Assembly (NCBI GenBank): GCA_020630955.1
Contig: JAHDIE010000011.1
Location: 10,105-71,599 of the forward strand
Direction: 5' to 3'
Length of the DNA: 61,495 nucleotides
From: Saprospiraceae bacterium
Lineage (GTDB): Bacteria > Bacteroidota > Bacteroidia > Chitinophagales > Saprospiraceae
Of this stretch, positions 35,775-46,700 are shown piece by piece. Within the stretch, counting starts at the first letter, position 1. Every line of letters starts with the position of its first letter. The notes beneath the pieces were generated by a model that had not been told where the DNA came from, did no database searches, and saw only the letters and a program-made list of their open reading frames with translations. A program made the translations under genes and the position numbers.

Positions 35775-38183
35775 TTAAAATTCAATTTTATACATAAAGT
35801 TAGGAAAGAAACCAGTTTGATAAACATTATTTATCGTGTTACTTGTACGGTTGTAATTTTTTCTAAAGATATTTTGGTGGTTTGTAATATTTTGGATGTC
35901 AAAATATAATCCTTGAGAAAATCGTCTCTTTGTATTATTCAATTTTACGCCAAACTTAACATCCCATCTTAAGTATGGATCAAATCTTTCTCCAAATGGA
36001 TTTGATAAATCAAAAACCTGAATTTCATTAATTTTTGAAGCATCCAAATCCACTGGTGTATAATACTTTCCTCCTGCAGTCGTAAATTTACTATCCAAGG
36101 TGAATCTGTGTTGCTTATTTTTTCCCCAATTAAATTCCTTCCCTGCCAATAAATTTAGAATGTACCGATTGTTGAATGCTGAATTCCTTTCAATCCCATC
36201 ACTTCCAGTGTATAAAGATTCAAAAACTGATGCTGTTCCTAAGAAATAAAATCCATTGGTGAAAAACTTTTCTACTGTCATTTCTATTCCTTTATTGCTC
36301 CCAGTACCTGTTGATTCCAAATCATTTTTATCAATTGGAAAACCAAAGTCTGCTCCTACGTTAATGGCTGAAAAAGATGAAGGAATTTTGTCCACGGGTA
36401 CATTAAAAAGACCTTGATAATATACTTCAATTTTCGATCTCCAACTTTCATTTATTTTAAAATCATGACCTATAACAAAGTGATTACTCGACATAAAACC
36501 TAATTCCATATTTGGATTGGTCGCTACACCATCTACTACTTTACTAGCCAACTGCATGGGCAATGGCAAGGTTTGATTGTGAAATCCGTAACCAAAATTA
36601 ATCGTATGTTTAGGATGAATAGACCAGTTTAACGCTGCTCTTGGCTCAATGGCAGTATCATCATTTAAATCATAGTACATAGCTCTTAGACCGGCATTAA
36701 AAGTCCATTTTTCATTCATTCTGAATTGTCCTTGAACAAATGGTTGGACGGAAATAGTACTTTCATCAAAGTCAAAAATTTCAACTAAGTCGTAGATGCC
36801 ATCTTCATTTTCATCAATTCCTAATTCGGCGCTAAAATAATCTATATCCACTCCTACCTGTTCCACCATGGCACCTACCCTGTAGCTTAGTTTACTATTT
36901 ATTTTTTTATTATAAAAACTAGAAACATTTCTCCTTAATACCTTATTATTTGTTTCGGCAAATTTGGTTTTAAATTCGTCTTCAGTTCCATTTTGATAAT
37001 AACGATCTCTGTAAAAATCATTACCACTTCCAGAAATTCCAATAACGGTTCTGATATAAGATTGATTATCTAATAATAAATTATGCTTAATCCCAATCAA
37101 TCCGAGATTAGATACTGCCCCAGTATCTTCATCATCAAAAGCAAAAAGATCAGTCTCGTCCACTTCATCTCTTAAAAACTCAATATTACTGGTTCCAGCA
37201 ATTCCAAATAAGACAAAATTACCAAGGGCAGTTTTTCCTAGATCAAACTTAAAAGATAAGTCTTGATATTTAGGAAGCGCATTGGTTCCTACATCAATCC
37301 CCGCAGCTTGTGCTACTTCTACAAAAGAATATCTATATCCAATTAGGAAACTTGCACCACTATTCTTTTTTAGAGGACCTTCTATCATTGCTTCGATTCC
37401 TGTAACTGCACCAATTTGAAAAGTATATTCAAATTTATCTTTATTACCAGATCGAAATCCTAAATCAAATGCACCCGACAAAGCATTACCATATTCTGCA
37501 GGAAATGCGCTGGTTAAAAAATCTGAGTTTTTAAGCAGATTTGTGTTCAAAGCACTAACGGGGCCGCCCGTAGTTCCAACCGTTGAAAAATGGTTAGGCG
37601 AAGGAATTGGAATCCCTTCTAATCTCCACAATAAACCTGTAGGACTATTTCCCCTGATTACAATATCATTTCGACTATCATCTGCAGTTCCAACTCCAGC
37701 AAAGTTACCGGCTAACCTTCCAACATCAGAACGCCCCCCGGAATATCGATTGACTTCTTCCATGCTAAATTGTCTAGATGAAATGGTTGCCATTTCATTA
37801 ATAGTTCTATCCTTTTCCACTCCTGCAGAAATGACAACTTCATTTAACTTAACCATTGATTCCTCCATAGATATAGAAAGCATTACCTCTTTACCTGAAG
37901 TTATTTCCACATTTGGTATCACTATGGTTTCATAGCCTAAATAAGTAACTTCAAATGCATGCCGCCCGATTGGAACTCCCTGAATAATAAATTCTCCATC
38001 GAAGTCAGTACTTGCTCCTACAATTTTATTTTCTTGATTAATCCATCTTATATTGGCACCAATTAATGGAATCTCTGATTGCTTATCAATTATTGTTCCT
38101 TTTATATTTTGAACACCATTTTGAGCAAAATTTGATCCTAATTGTACAATTAAAAGTAGGAAGGTGTATATTATTTTTTTCAT
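35775..38183 (-). CDS. TonB-dependent outer-membrane receptor with carboxypeptidase-regulatory-like N-domain
   Basis: An 802-residue receptor. A signal peptide (QLGSNFAQNG near 15-23) precedes a CarboxypepD_reg-like domain (about 24-110: IKGTIIDKQSEIPLIGANIRW, GEFIIQGVPIGRHAFEVTYL), then a plug domain (VVISAGVEKDRTINEMA, RSDVGRLAGNFAGVGTADDS, IVIRGNSPTGLLWRLEGI) and a beta-barrel with the final strand NFMYKIEF. No adjacent SusD-like partner is encoded, so it is not a classical SusCD glycan pair. It heads an operon with a sensor kinase and LytTR regulator. Substrate unknown: siderophore, cofactor or peptide. Confidence 0.93.
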   Translation of the reverse strand: MKKIIYTFLLLIVQLGSNFAQNGVQNIKGTIIDKQSEIPLIGANIRWINQENKIVGASTDFDGEFIIQGVPIGRHAFEVTYLGYETIVIPNVEITSGKEVMLSISMEESMVKLNEVVISAGVEKDRTINEMATISSRQFSMEEVNRYSGGRSDVGRLAGNFAGVGTADDSRNDIVIRGNSPTGLLWRLEGIPIPSPNHFSTVGTTGGPVSALNTNLLKNSDFLTSAFPAEYGNALSGAFDLGFRSGNKDKFEYTFQIGAVTGIEAMIEGPLKKNSGASFLIGYRYSFVEVAQAAGIDVGTNALPKYQDLSFKFDLGKTALGNFVLFGIAGTSNIEFLRDEVDETDLFAFDDEDTGAVSNLGLIGIKHNLLLDNQSYIRTVIGISGSGNDFYRDRYYQNGTEDEFKTKFAETNNKVLRRNVSSFYNKKINSKLSYRVGAMVEQVGVDIDYFSAELGIDENEDGIYDLVEIFDFDESTISVQPFVQGQFRMNEKWTFNAGLRAMYYDLNDDTAIEPRAALNWSIHPKHTINFGYGFHNQTLPLPMQLASKVVDGVATNPNMELGFMSSNHFVIGHDFKINESWRSKIEVYYQGLFNVPVDKIPSSFSAINVGADFGFPIDKNDLESTGTGSNKGIEMTVEKFFTNGFYFLGTASVFESLYTGSDGIERNSAFNNRYILNLLAGKEFNWGKNKQHRFTLDSKFTTAGGKYYTPVDLDASKINEIQVFDLSNPFGERFDPYLRWDVKFGVKLNNTKRRFSQGLYFDIQNITNHQNIFRKNYNRTSNTINNVYQTGFFPNFMYKIEF

Positions 38184-38311
38184 GCTTTTTGATTTTGATA
38201 TAAATCTGCGATCAAAAAGCCATGTAATAAAGTCTTTTCTAGTGAACTGTCGAATTCAATGGTTGAATTGTTGTATAATTTATTGCTATCTAGGTAAAAG
38301 TAAAATTGACC

Positions 38312-38902
38312 TCACTTCCTAACTCCCATATGTTTCGCAACATACTTTCCAATAATGTCAAATTCAATGTTCACTTTATCGCCAACGTTTAGTAAACAAA
38401 AATTTGTGTGCTCGAAAGTATAGGGAATGATTGCAACACTTAATGCTGACTCCGTTGGTTCGACAACAGTGAGACTAACTCCATTAATAGCAATCGAACC
38501 CTTTGATACAACCAGGTGCTGGAAGCTAGGATCATAAGAAAAACGGAAATACCAACTACCATCCTTTTGATCTACTTGAATCAAAGTAGCCATAGCATCA
38601 ACATGTCCTTGGACCATGTGACCATCCATTCTAGTATTTGGCAACATTGCTCTTTCAAGATTAATTTTATCTCCAACTTTTAATTCACCAAGATTGGTAA
38701 TCTTCATCGTTTCTTCTATCGCAGTAACGGTATAATTTCCATCTTCGATATTTACAACAGTGAGACACACTCCATTATGGGCAATACTTTGATCAATATA
38801 CAATTGTGAAGTATCTGGTAGCCCAATCTTAAAATGAAAATTGGATCCATCTTGATCAATTGACAATACTCTTCCTAATTTTTCAACTATCCCTGAAAAC
38901 AT
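38312..38902 (-). CDS. ribE: Riboflavin synthase, alpha subunit
   Basis: Makes riboflavin from two molecules of 6,7-dimethyl-8-ribityllumazine. The 196 residues form the two lumazine-binding repeats: MFSGIVEKLGRV with IAHNGVCLTVVNIEDGNYTV, then MVQGHVDAMATLIQ with IAINGVSLTVVEPTESALSV. The start ATG abuts the metF stop directly (metF ends 38903), so it is the third gene of a metH-metF-ribE transcript. The link is sensible because MetF needs FAD, made from riboflavin. Confidence 0.95.
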   Translation of the reverse strand: MFSGIVEKLGRVLSIDQDGSNFHFKIGLPDTSQLYIDQSIAHNGVCLTVVNIEDGNYTVTAIEETMKITNLGELKVGDKINLERAMLPNTRMDGHMVQGHVDAMATLIQVDQKDGSWYFRFSYDPSFQHLVVSKGSIAINGVSLTVVEPTESALSVAIIPYTFEHTNFCLLNVGDKVNIEFDIIGKYVAKHMGVRK

Positions 38903-39856
38903 TTATGCAATTTCTTTTAATATGTCATAAGTTGCTCCTGCTTTACTCATGGTAAAAAAGTGTATACATGGAACTCCTGCATCTTTCAATTCTTTACATT
39001 GCTGTATACCCCACTCTGTTCCCACTTTTCTGGCTGCTTTATTGTCTTTACAATCTTCAACAGCTTCAGCAAGTTCTTCCGGTATATCAATATGAAAGTA
39101 CCTAGGTAAAGCAGAAATTTGAGATTTAGTAGTCAAAGGCTTTATGCCAGGTATAATTGGAACATTGATATCATTGGCTCGACAAAGATCAACAAAATCA
39201 AAATACTTTTGATTATTAAAAAACATTTGGGTAACTACATAATCTGCACCAGCCTCTACCTTTCGCTTTAGATACTTAATATCGTTCATCATGTTTGGAG
39301 ATTCAAAATGTTTCTCAGGGTAACCAGCAACTCCAATACAAAAGTCTGCTTTCGCTAAATTTTGCAATTCGTCATCAAGATACAAGCCTTCATTCATTTG
39401 TTTGATTTGAGTAATCAAAGAAGATGAGTCTTGGTGACCATCTGCTTCGGGTACAAATTGTTTTTCTGATGGCACTGGATCTCCACGAAGAGCAAGAACA
39501 TTGTTGATACCTAAAAAATTCAAATCTATTAAAGCGTATTCTGTTTCCTCTTTCGTAAATCCCCCACAGATAATATGAGGAATTGCATCGACGGAGTATT
39601 TGTTCATGATAGCTGCACAGATCGCTACTGTACCAGGTCTTTTTCTGATCGATTGCTTTTTATGAAACCCATTTAATTGCTTTTTGAAAACATACTCTTC
39701 TCGATGATAAGTCACATCAATAAAAGGTGGTTTAAATTCCATCAATGGATCAATCGCCTTGTAGATAGATGTAATTGTTTGCCCTTTCAAAGGAGGCAAT
39801 ATTTCAAAAGTATACAAGGTATCTTTTGCTTGATTGATATGTTCGGTAACTTTCAT
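38903..39856 (-). CDS. metF: 5,10-methylenetetrahydrofolate reductase
   Basis: FAD-dependent reductase producing 5-methyltetrahydrofolate, the methyl donor used by MetH. It has 317 residues, near the E. coli MetF length, and the family segments TFEILPPLKGQ, AAIMNKYSVDAIPHIICGG, NVLALRGDP, EKHFESPN, GADYVVTQMFFNNQKYFDF and IPGIKPLT are all present. It starts 11 bases after metH and is followed without a gap by riboflavin synthase. Confidence 0.96.
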   Translation of the reverse strand: MKVTEHINQAKDTLYTFEILPPLKGQTITSIYKAIDPLMEFKPPFIDVTYHREEYVFKKQLNGFHKKQSIRKRPGTVAICAAIMNKYSVDAIPHIICGGFTKEETEYALIDLNFLGINNVLALRGDPVPSEKQFVPEADGHQDSSSLITQIKQMNEGLYLDDELQNLAKADFCIGVAGYPEKHFESPNMMNDIKYLKRKVEAGADYVVTQMFFNNQKYFDFVDLCRANDINVPIIPGIKPLTTKSQISALPRYFHIDIPEELAEAVEDCKDNKAARKVGTEWGIQQCKELKDAGVPCIHFFTMSKAGATYDILKEIA

Positions 39857-39867
39857 TTTCGAATTCT

Positions 39868-42800
39868 TTATTCGTTTTCGGGTATGTAGTTTAAATTTGT
39901 TTGCAAGTAACTTTCAGCTTGGTTTATTTCAATTCCCAGTGATTTTGCGTAATCTTCAACTTGATCTTTCTCAATTTTTCCAACATTAAAATACTTGGAT
40001 GCTGGATGACTAAAGTACATCCCACTCACTGAAGAAGCTGGGTACATCGCAAAGGATTCGGTTAATTTTATTCCTGCTTCTTCGGCATGGAGAATATCAA
40101 AAAGTAACTTTTTAGGACTGTGATCAGGACAAGCTGGATAACCAAATGCTGGTCTAATCCCTTTGTAATTTTCTTTGATCATTTCTTCATTACTAAGATT
40201 TTCTTCCTTAGCATAAGCCCAATGTTTTATTCTCACTTCTTGATGCATTTTCTCTGCCAAGGCTTCAGCCAATCTATCTGCAACAGCCTTGATCAAAATA
40301 TCATTATAATCGTCTAGATTATCTTTAGCCTCTTGAAGCATTTTCTCTATACCTAAGCCAGTGGTAACCGCAAACAAGCCAAGGTAATCTTCTTTGATCC
40401 CTTTGGGAGCAATAAAATCTGACAAAGATATATTTGCCCTACCCTCAGCTTTTTGGCCTTGTTGTCTCAATTGCGGAAATACGGCAAACGCTTTCTCTCT
40501 TTGTTCATTAGGATAAAGCTCTATGGTATTATCATTTACAACATTGGCAGGAAAAAAAGCAATGATTGCTTCAGCTTGAAGTAATTTCTCATCAACTATT
40601 TTAGACAACATAGATTGAGCATCGTTAAACAATTTCGTTGCTTCATGTCCAATAATTTCATCCTTTAAAATTTGTGGATATTTTCCTTTCAACATCCATG
40701 TTAAAAAGAAAGGCGTCCAATCTATATATGGAACAATCTCTGCAATATTTATTTTTTCAAATCTACGAACACCGATAAAACTTGGTTTAGTTATTTCAGT
40801 TTTAGACCAATCAATCTGAGTTTTATTTTCATTACATGCCCTAATCGATTTGTATTTTTTTGATGAACCACCGGACAGATACTTCTCTCGCAAAGCCATG
40901 TATTCAGACTTGAAACCTGCTATAACTTTCTTTTGTGTCTTCTTACTTATTAAACTACTTGCTACAGGAACTGATTTCGAAGCATCCAAAACATGGATGA
41001 CTGGTCCACTATACATCGGATCAATTTTTACTGCGGTATGTAACCTTGATGTGGTTGCCCCACCGATAAGCAAAGGCATTTGCATCTCTTGTCTTTCCAT
41101 TTCTTTTGCAATTTTGACCATCTCATCTAGGGAAGGGGTGATCAATCCACTAAGACCTATCATATCTACTTGATGTTCTTTTGCTTTGGCTAGAATTTCA
41201 TGCATTGGAACCATAACACCTAAATCAACAATCTCATAATTATTGCATGCCAAAACCACAGATACAATATTCTTTCCTATATCATGTACGTCTCCTTTTA
41301 CTGTTGCCAATAATATTTTCCCAGCTGCAGAAACATTTTGCTTTGATTCTTCTAGGAATGGAGTCAAGTAAGCAACGCCTTGTTTCATAACACGTGCTGA
41401 TTTGACCACTTGAGGTAAAAACATCTTTCCACTCCCAAACAGATCTCCGACAACATTCATCCCATCCATTAACGGACCTTCAATTACTTCTAAAGGAGAA
41501 TCAAACTTTTGTCGAGCTTCTTCTACATCTTGCTCTATAAATTCATTGAGCCCTTTCACCAAACTGTGGCTTAATCTTTCCTCCACAGTCCCATTTCTCC
41601 ATTCTAATATTTTTTCAGAAGATACTTTCTTTACACCTTTTAATGACTCTGCTAGCTCGATCAGTTGTTCTTCAGCAGAATCGTCCTTATTTAGTATAAC
41701 TTCTTCTACCAGCTTCCGCAAATTAGTTTCTATCTCCTCATACACTTCCAGCATTCCAGGATTCACTATCGCCATATCCATCCCTGCTTTTACTCCATGA
41801 TACAGAAACACTGAATGCATCGCTTCTCGAACAACATTGTTACCTCTAAAAGAAAAAGATACATTACTTACTCCTCCACTCACTTTTGCATGAGGAAGGT
41901 TTTCTTTAATCCAGCTTGTCGCTTCAAAAAAGTCAACTGCATTGTTTTTATGTTCTTCCATACCAGTAGCCACTGGAAATATATTCGGATCAAAAATGAT
42001 ATCTGTAGCAGGGAAACCAATTTCATTAACCAAGATATCATAGGATCTTTTACATATTTCAATCCTTCGTTTGTAACTGTCTGCTTGTCCAGTTTCATCA
42101 AACGCCATGACTATAACAGCTGCGCCATATTTTAATATTTCTTTAGCTTGTTCTTTAAACTCTTCTTCTCCTTCTTTGAGACTTATAGAGTTGACAATTC
42201 CTTTTCCTTGCACTGTTTCAAGCCCTGTTTTAATAATCTCCCATTTGGAAGAATCAATCATGATTGGGATGCGCGATATATCTGGTTCAGAGGCAATTAA
42301 ATTTAAAAATATTTTCATGCTTTCCACTCCATCGATTAGGCCATCATCCATATTTACATCCAGGATTTGAGCTCCGCCCTCTACTTGATCTTTTGCTACC
42401 GTTAGTGCTTTTTCAAATTCTTTATTTTTTATTAATCTAAGGAAAGCTCTTGATCCTGCGACATTTGTTCTTTCTCCAACGTTTATAAGATTGGTATCTG
42501 GTCTCACAGTCAAGGGTTCCAATCCACTTAATTTCAATAATTTTGGCTCTTCTTTGGCCACTCTAGGCTTATGTTTTGCAGCAGCATCTGCGATTGCCTT
42601 AATATGCTCGGGCGTAGTACCACAGCAGCCTCCCACTATATTCAATATTCCTCGATCGAAATAACCTGTCAAAATTTTTGCCATTGCCTCTGGAGACTGA
42701 TCGTATTCACCAAATTCGTTTGGAAGGCCAGCATTTGGGTGTGCAGAAATATTAAATTCACTTTTCTCTGCAACTGTTTGTACATATGGCATTAATTGAT

Positions 42801-43539
42801 CTCCACCCAATGCACAATTAAAACCAATCGAAAAGAGTGGAAAGTGGGACATAGAAATTGCAAATGCATCTGCTGTCTGCCCAGATAAAGTCCGTCCACT
42901 TGCATCTGTAATGGTCCCAGAGATCATTACTGGTATCACCAATTTTTGATCTTCCATGAATTTTTGAGCGGCATAAAGAGCAGCCTTTGCATTTAGGGTA
43001 TCAAAAATGGTTTCAATGAGGAGAAGATCGACTCCCCCATCCACAAGTCCTTTGATTTGCTCATAATAAGCATTAAACAGTTCAACAAAACTGATGGCTC
43101 TAAATCCTGGGTCGTTAACATCTGGTGAAAGTGAAGCAGTCCGATTTGTTGGACCAATGGATCCTGCTACAAATCTTGGCTTGTTTGGAGTTTTAGCGGT
43201 CATTTCATTTGCTTCTTTCCTTGCTAATTCTGCAGAACGTTTATTAATTTCATAAACCAAATCAGCCATATTGTAGTCTTCCATTGAAACAGAATTGGCA
43301 TTAAATGTATTGGTTTCTAAAATATCTGCTCCGGCTTCCAAATACTGCCTGTGGATATCTGCAATGGCTTGCGGTTGGGTCAAGGACAACAAATCATTGT
43401 TTCCTTGCAATGGAGAAGCATAATCTTTAAATCTCTCTCCTCTATAGTCCTCCTCCGAAAATTTGTGCCTTTGGATCATAGTTCCCATGGCCCCATCCAA
43501 AACTAGAATTCTTTCTTTTGCTATTTGTAATAAATCCAT
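39868..43539 (-). CDS. metH: Cobalamin-dependent methionine synthase
   Basis: Methylates homocysteine to methionine using 5-methyltetrahydrofolate and cobalamin. All four modules are present in 1223 residues: homocysteine domain (about 1-330) with zinc-site IGFNCALGG and [10 protein letters not shown], pterin domain (about 340-600, [14 protein letters not shown]), cap and B12 domain with the cobalamin His in [12 protein letters not shown] near 750, and SAM-activation domain (about 910-1223, [12 protein letters not shown]). Its leader carries a SAM-I riboswitch, so transcription or translation should fall when SAM is abundant. It leads an operon with metF and ribE. Requires B12 and no import gene is in the window. 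Confidence 0.97.
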   Translation of the reverse strand: MDLLQIAKERILVLDGAMGTMIQRHKFSEEDYRGERFKDYASPLQGNNDLLSLTQPQAIADIHRQYLEAGADILETNTFNANSVSMEDYNMADLVYEINKRSAELARKEANEMTAKTPNKPRFVAGSIGPTNRTASLSPDVNDPGFRAISFVELFNAYYEQIKGLVDGGVDLLLIETIFDTLNAKAALYAAQKFMEDQKLVIPVMISGTITDASGRTLSGQTADAFAISMSHFPLFSIGFNCALGGDQLMPYVQTVAEKSEFNISAHPNAGLPNEFGEYDQSPEAMAKILTGYFDRGILNIVGGCCGTTPEHIKAIADAAAKHKPRVAKEEPKLLKLSGLEPLTVRPDTNLINVGERTNVAGSRAFLRLIKNKEFEKALTVAKDQVEGGAQILDVNMDDGLIDGVESMKIFLNLIASEPDISRIPIMIDSSKWEIIKTGLETVQGKGIVNSISLKEGEEEFKEQAKEILKYGAAVIVMAFDETGQADSYKRRIEICKRSYDILVNEIGFPATDIIFDPNIFPVATGMEEHKNNAVDFFEATSWIKENLPHAKVSGGVSNVSFSFRGNNVVREAMHSVFLYHGVKAGMDMAIVNPGMLEVYEEIETNLRKLVEEVILNKDDSAEEQLIELAESLKGVKKVSSEKILEWRNGTVEERLSHSLVKGLNEFIEQDVEEARQKFDSPLEVIEGPLMDGMNVVGDLFGSGKMFLPQVVKSARVMKQGVAYLTPFLEESKQNVSAAGKILLATVKGDVHDIGKNIVSVVLACNNYEIVDLGVMVPMHEILAKAKEHQVDMIGLSGLITPSLDEMVKIAKEMERQEMQMPLLIGGATTSRLHTAVKIDPMYSGPVIHVLDASKSVPVASSLISKKTQKKVIAGFKSEYMALREKYLSGGSSKKYKSIRACNENKTQIDWSKTEITKPSFIGVRRFEKINIAEIVPYIDWTPFFLTWMLKGKYPQILKDEIIGHEATKLFNDAQSMLSKIVDEKLLQAEAIIAFFPANVVNDNTIELYPNEQREKAFAVFPQLRQQGQKAEGRANISLSDFIAPKGIKEDYLGLFAVTTGLGIEKMLQEAKDNLDDYNDILIKAVADRLAEALAEKMHQEVRIKHWAYAKEENLSNEEMIKENYKGIRPAFGYPACPDHSPKKLLFDILHAEEAGIKLTESFAMYPASSVSGMYFSHPASKYFNVGKIEKDQVEDYAKSLGIEINQAESYLQTNLNYIPENE

Positions 43540-43562
43540 TTCATACTTTACTCAGTTAATCA

Positions 43563-43707
43563 TACTTATCCGAGAAAGTTAAACGAAGAGAATATCAGTG
43601 AAATACTTTACTGTCATCTTCCCCTTTCGGGCAGGAATTGGCACCATACAAGCGCTGGTTGCCAAGGTATCTTCGGGCCTGTTCCCTCCACCTTTCTAGA
43701 TAAGTAC
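43563..43707 (-). promoter_or_regulatory. SAM-I (S-box) riboswitch in the metH leader
   Basis: On the minus strand the leader has the conserved S-box core: AGAAAGGTGGAGGGA, then GGCCCGAAGATACCTTGGCA, AACCAG, GGTGCCAATTCCTGCCC, GAAAGGGGAAGATGA. P2 pairs AAGGT with ACCTT, P4 is a short CCC-GAAA-GGG, and P1 pairs TTATCT (43703-43698) with AGATGA (43619-43614). A second partner for the P1 5' strand lies downstream: TACTTATC (43706-43699) pairs perfectly with GATAAGTA (43570-43563), just before metH. This suggests an ON/OFF helix exchange in response to SAM. No T-run follows, so translational control is more likely than termination. Confidence 0.9.
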
Positions 43708-43709
43708 TA

Positions 43710-43740
43710 CAAATATTAAAACTTCATGGATGAATAACAA
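43710..43740 (-). promoter_or_regulatory. Predicted promoter of the metH-metF-ribE operon
   Basis: Minus-strand TTG (43740-43738), 20-base spacer, and AATATTTG (43717-43710), one mismatch from TAnnTTTG. The start point would fall about 43704, immediately before helix P1 of the riboswitch, as expected. Confidence 0.55.
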
Positions 43741-43773
43741 GTAAATTGCATAAAACATTGATTTAGGATAAGA

Positions 43774-46700
43774 TTAATACTTAATAAAGCTTGTATTCCA
43801 CTGATATTCAGCAGCTTTGATCCAAATATGGTAAATACCTTGAGTCAGTTCGTCTATATATAATTTTATTTTTCTTGTTCCACCTATCGGAAATAGCTCA
43901 ACAGTCTTAACCAATTGACCAATACCATTAACTACCTGCACTTCAAACTTATGATCAATATAAGCCTCTAATTCGATGGTGATTTCACTTGATGCAGGGC
44001 TTGGATATACCTCGATAAGTTCAATATGATCTTTGCCATACTGATTAGGGATTTCTATTAACAATTCTTGTTCAGTTGTGATTTCTCCACACACATTTGA
44101 TGCCTGGTGTTGTATAATATAATCACCAGATCTTGTGTAAGTATACTGTCCTTTCTTTGCCTCAGAAGAATTCCCATCACCAAAGTTCCAAAAATAATTT
44201 TCAGAATTTTCATCCAAATTTTCAAAATTAATAACTGCGCCTTCAGCCTCAACTTGAAATTCTCCGCGGGGTGCATCCATTACCGTAAAATATTCTTCAT
44301 GAAAGACAGACACATTGCCAAACTCATTGGCTACTTCAACATATAAGTTATAGGTACCTGGCTTTGAAATTAGAAAATCAGGAACAGCTTCAAATGCTTC
44401 TAAAGTATCAGGGCCAGATAATCGCCAATACCAACCAATAACATCTCCATCGGTTTGATTATTTACATCCAAATAGGTTGGAACACATAGGTCATTGTTG
44501 GTAAAGAAGTTTAATTCAGGTAAAAGAACATTTGCGTCTACCAATCTACTGATGGTATCCGCCCCACAAAAGTTTGATACGACAAGCCTAACTTCATAGA
44601 TTCCCGCTTCAGCATACAGATGAAATTGATCACCTCCCAATTGAGAGCTGGTTCCATCACCAAAATTCCACTCGTAAAATTCCCCATGCATACTCAAGTC
44701 CGACAATAAAATTTGTTCGTTGAAAAATTCAAAACCAAAACTGGCGATTGGTTGGGCAATCACTTCAAATGCACTTAGAATTTCAACTTCTGTTTGACCA
44801 AAACCATTCACCCCGATCAATCTGACATCGTAAATTCCAGCTTCAAACAATTGCCAGCTAAGACTATCTGAAGAAGAACTTCCTATCAATTCACCATTGA
44901 TATACCAAGAGTGATGATCAACATTTTCTGATTTACTGGTCAACTGGAAGGTTTCTCCTATACATATTTTTGCAGGCACCTTTATTTCAACTTGAGGTAA
45001 AGCTGTGATTTCAAATGATTTAGTAATGGTATCCCGACCACAAGTATTTTCAACAATTAATTGTACTTCTTTCAATCCATTATTGCTGTACTCAAAGACT
45101 GGATTCGACTCCATGCTGACCTGCAATTCAGACAGCCAAAGATTTTCATCTGAGCTTTGAGAAAGATTCACCAATTGCACCTTGTTGTCCATTAGCTCAA
45201 TTAGAAAATCAGCAACAGGCAATTCTTGTACCTCAATATAATTTTCAAACTTTGTCGTATCGGAACCATATGCAGAATGTGCAATCAAACTTACATCATA
45301 CTTCCCAGGATAGGCGTAAATAACCGATGGATTTTTTTCTACTGAATAAGTTGTATCTGCACCTGGCAAAATCCATTCAAACAATTCTGCATCAGGTTCA
45401 CTAAGATTGGTAAAAACAAATTCACTTCCGACACATGCTTTTAATTTACTTACACTAAAATTGGCTTTGGGAACTTCACGCGACTCTATAGGAATGTCTA
45501 ATTGGCCTTGACCACATTCATTAACTGCTGTCAATTGAACAAAATAATTACTTGTGCTTGTATAATGATAACTAGGATTTTCTTCCTGACTTGAACCACC
45601 ATCACCAAAACTCCATAAATAAGAGTCTGCATCCTGTGTCTGATTAATGAATGTAAAATTCATTCCAGATTGCACATAATCAAAATTAATGTCTGGAACC
45701 TCCTTTGCTTCAATATAATCTTCCAATAATAAAGTATCACTAAAATTAGGATTACGGACAATTAACGAAACATCGAAAGTCCCGGCACTTTCATATCTTG
45801 GATTTGGATCTTTTATATTTGAAACCGGGTTTACCGCTCCTTCAAAATACCATTCAAAACTTGTTACATTATCTGAGGATAAATTATCAAAACCAATATT
45901 TTGTGGACTACATATTTTAGTTTGATGGGCTACAAAATCAGCAATTGGTTTAGTATAGAGATGAAGAAGTTTTTCTACTGTATCAACTCCACACGGACTT
46001 CTAGAAATCAAACTTACCGCATAACTATTTTCTCCTTCAAATTCATGGATAGGACTTTCTTCAATGCTTTCATTCCCATCTCCAAAATCCCAAATTCTAG
46101 TTGACTCAAACAACGAATTGTTCTCAAATTCTATTTTAAACAGATCACTTGTATAATCAAATGCTGCCAATGGGACATCAAGTATATTTACTATTGATTC
46201 ATGAATAATTTCAGTCTCATATAGTGGATTGCTCAGTTTTAAATGAACATCATAAACACCACCTTCTAAGTAGGTAAATATTGGATTGGTCAGATTACTT
46301 GTCCCTTCTATCGATCCTGGAGAAGACCATTCTATTTCCGTATAATTTTGCGAACTAAGATTGTCTATTATAACTGTAAAGGGAGCACAACCAATGGCAT
46401 TGTTCACTACAAAATCCGCCTGTGGTTTCGTAAATACATGCAACACAAAACTAGTATCCATTTCTATACAGTTGTTTTCATAATGCATGTAAACGTCATA
46501 GCTTCCCTCTGAAGCATAAGTATGAACAGGTGAAGCAACATAACTCTGATCACCATCACCAAAACTCCAAAAGTATTCACCTGGAATATCATTGCTGTAA
46601 TTGAAACGGATAATTTTAGGATCATAGGCAAGCAATGGTATATTTTCGATCGAAAAAGTTTCATTGGCATCCACTTGAATGTACTTTTCGATGGTAATTT

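Noticed and set aside
41815-42135. Plus-strand frame of about 100 residues inside metH
   Set aside because: Antisense to a fully recognisable MetH; Cys/His composition is a reflection of the coding strand.
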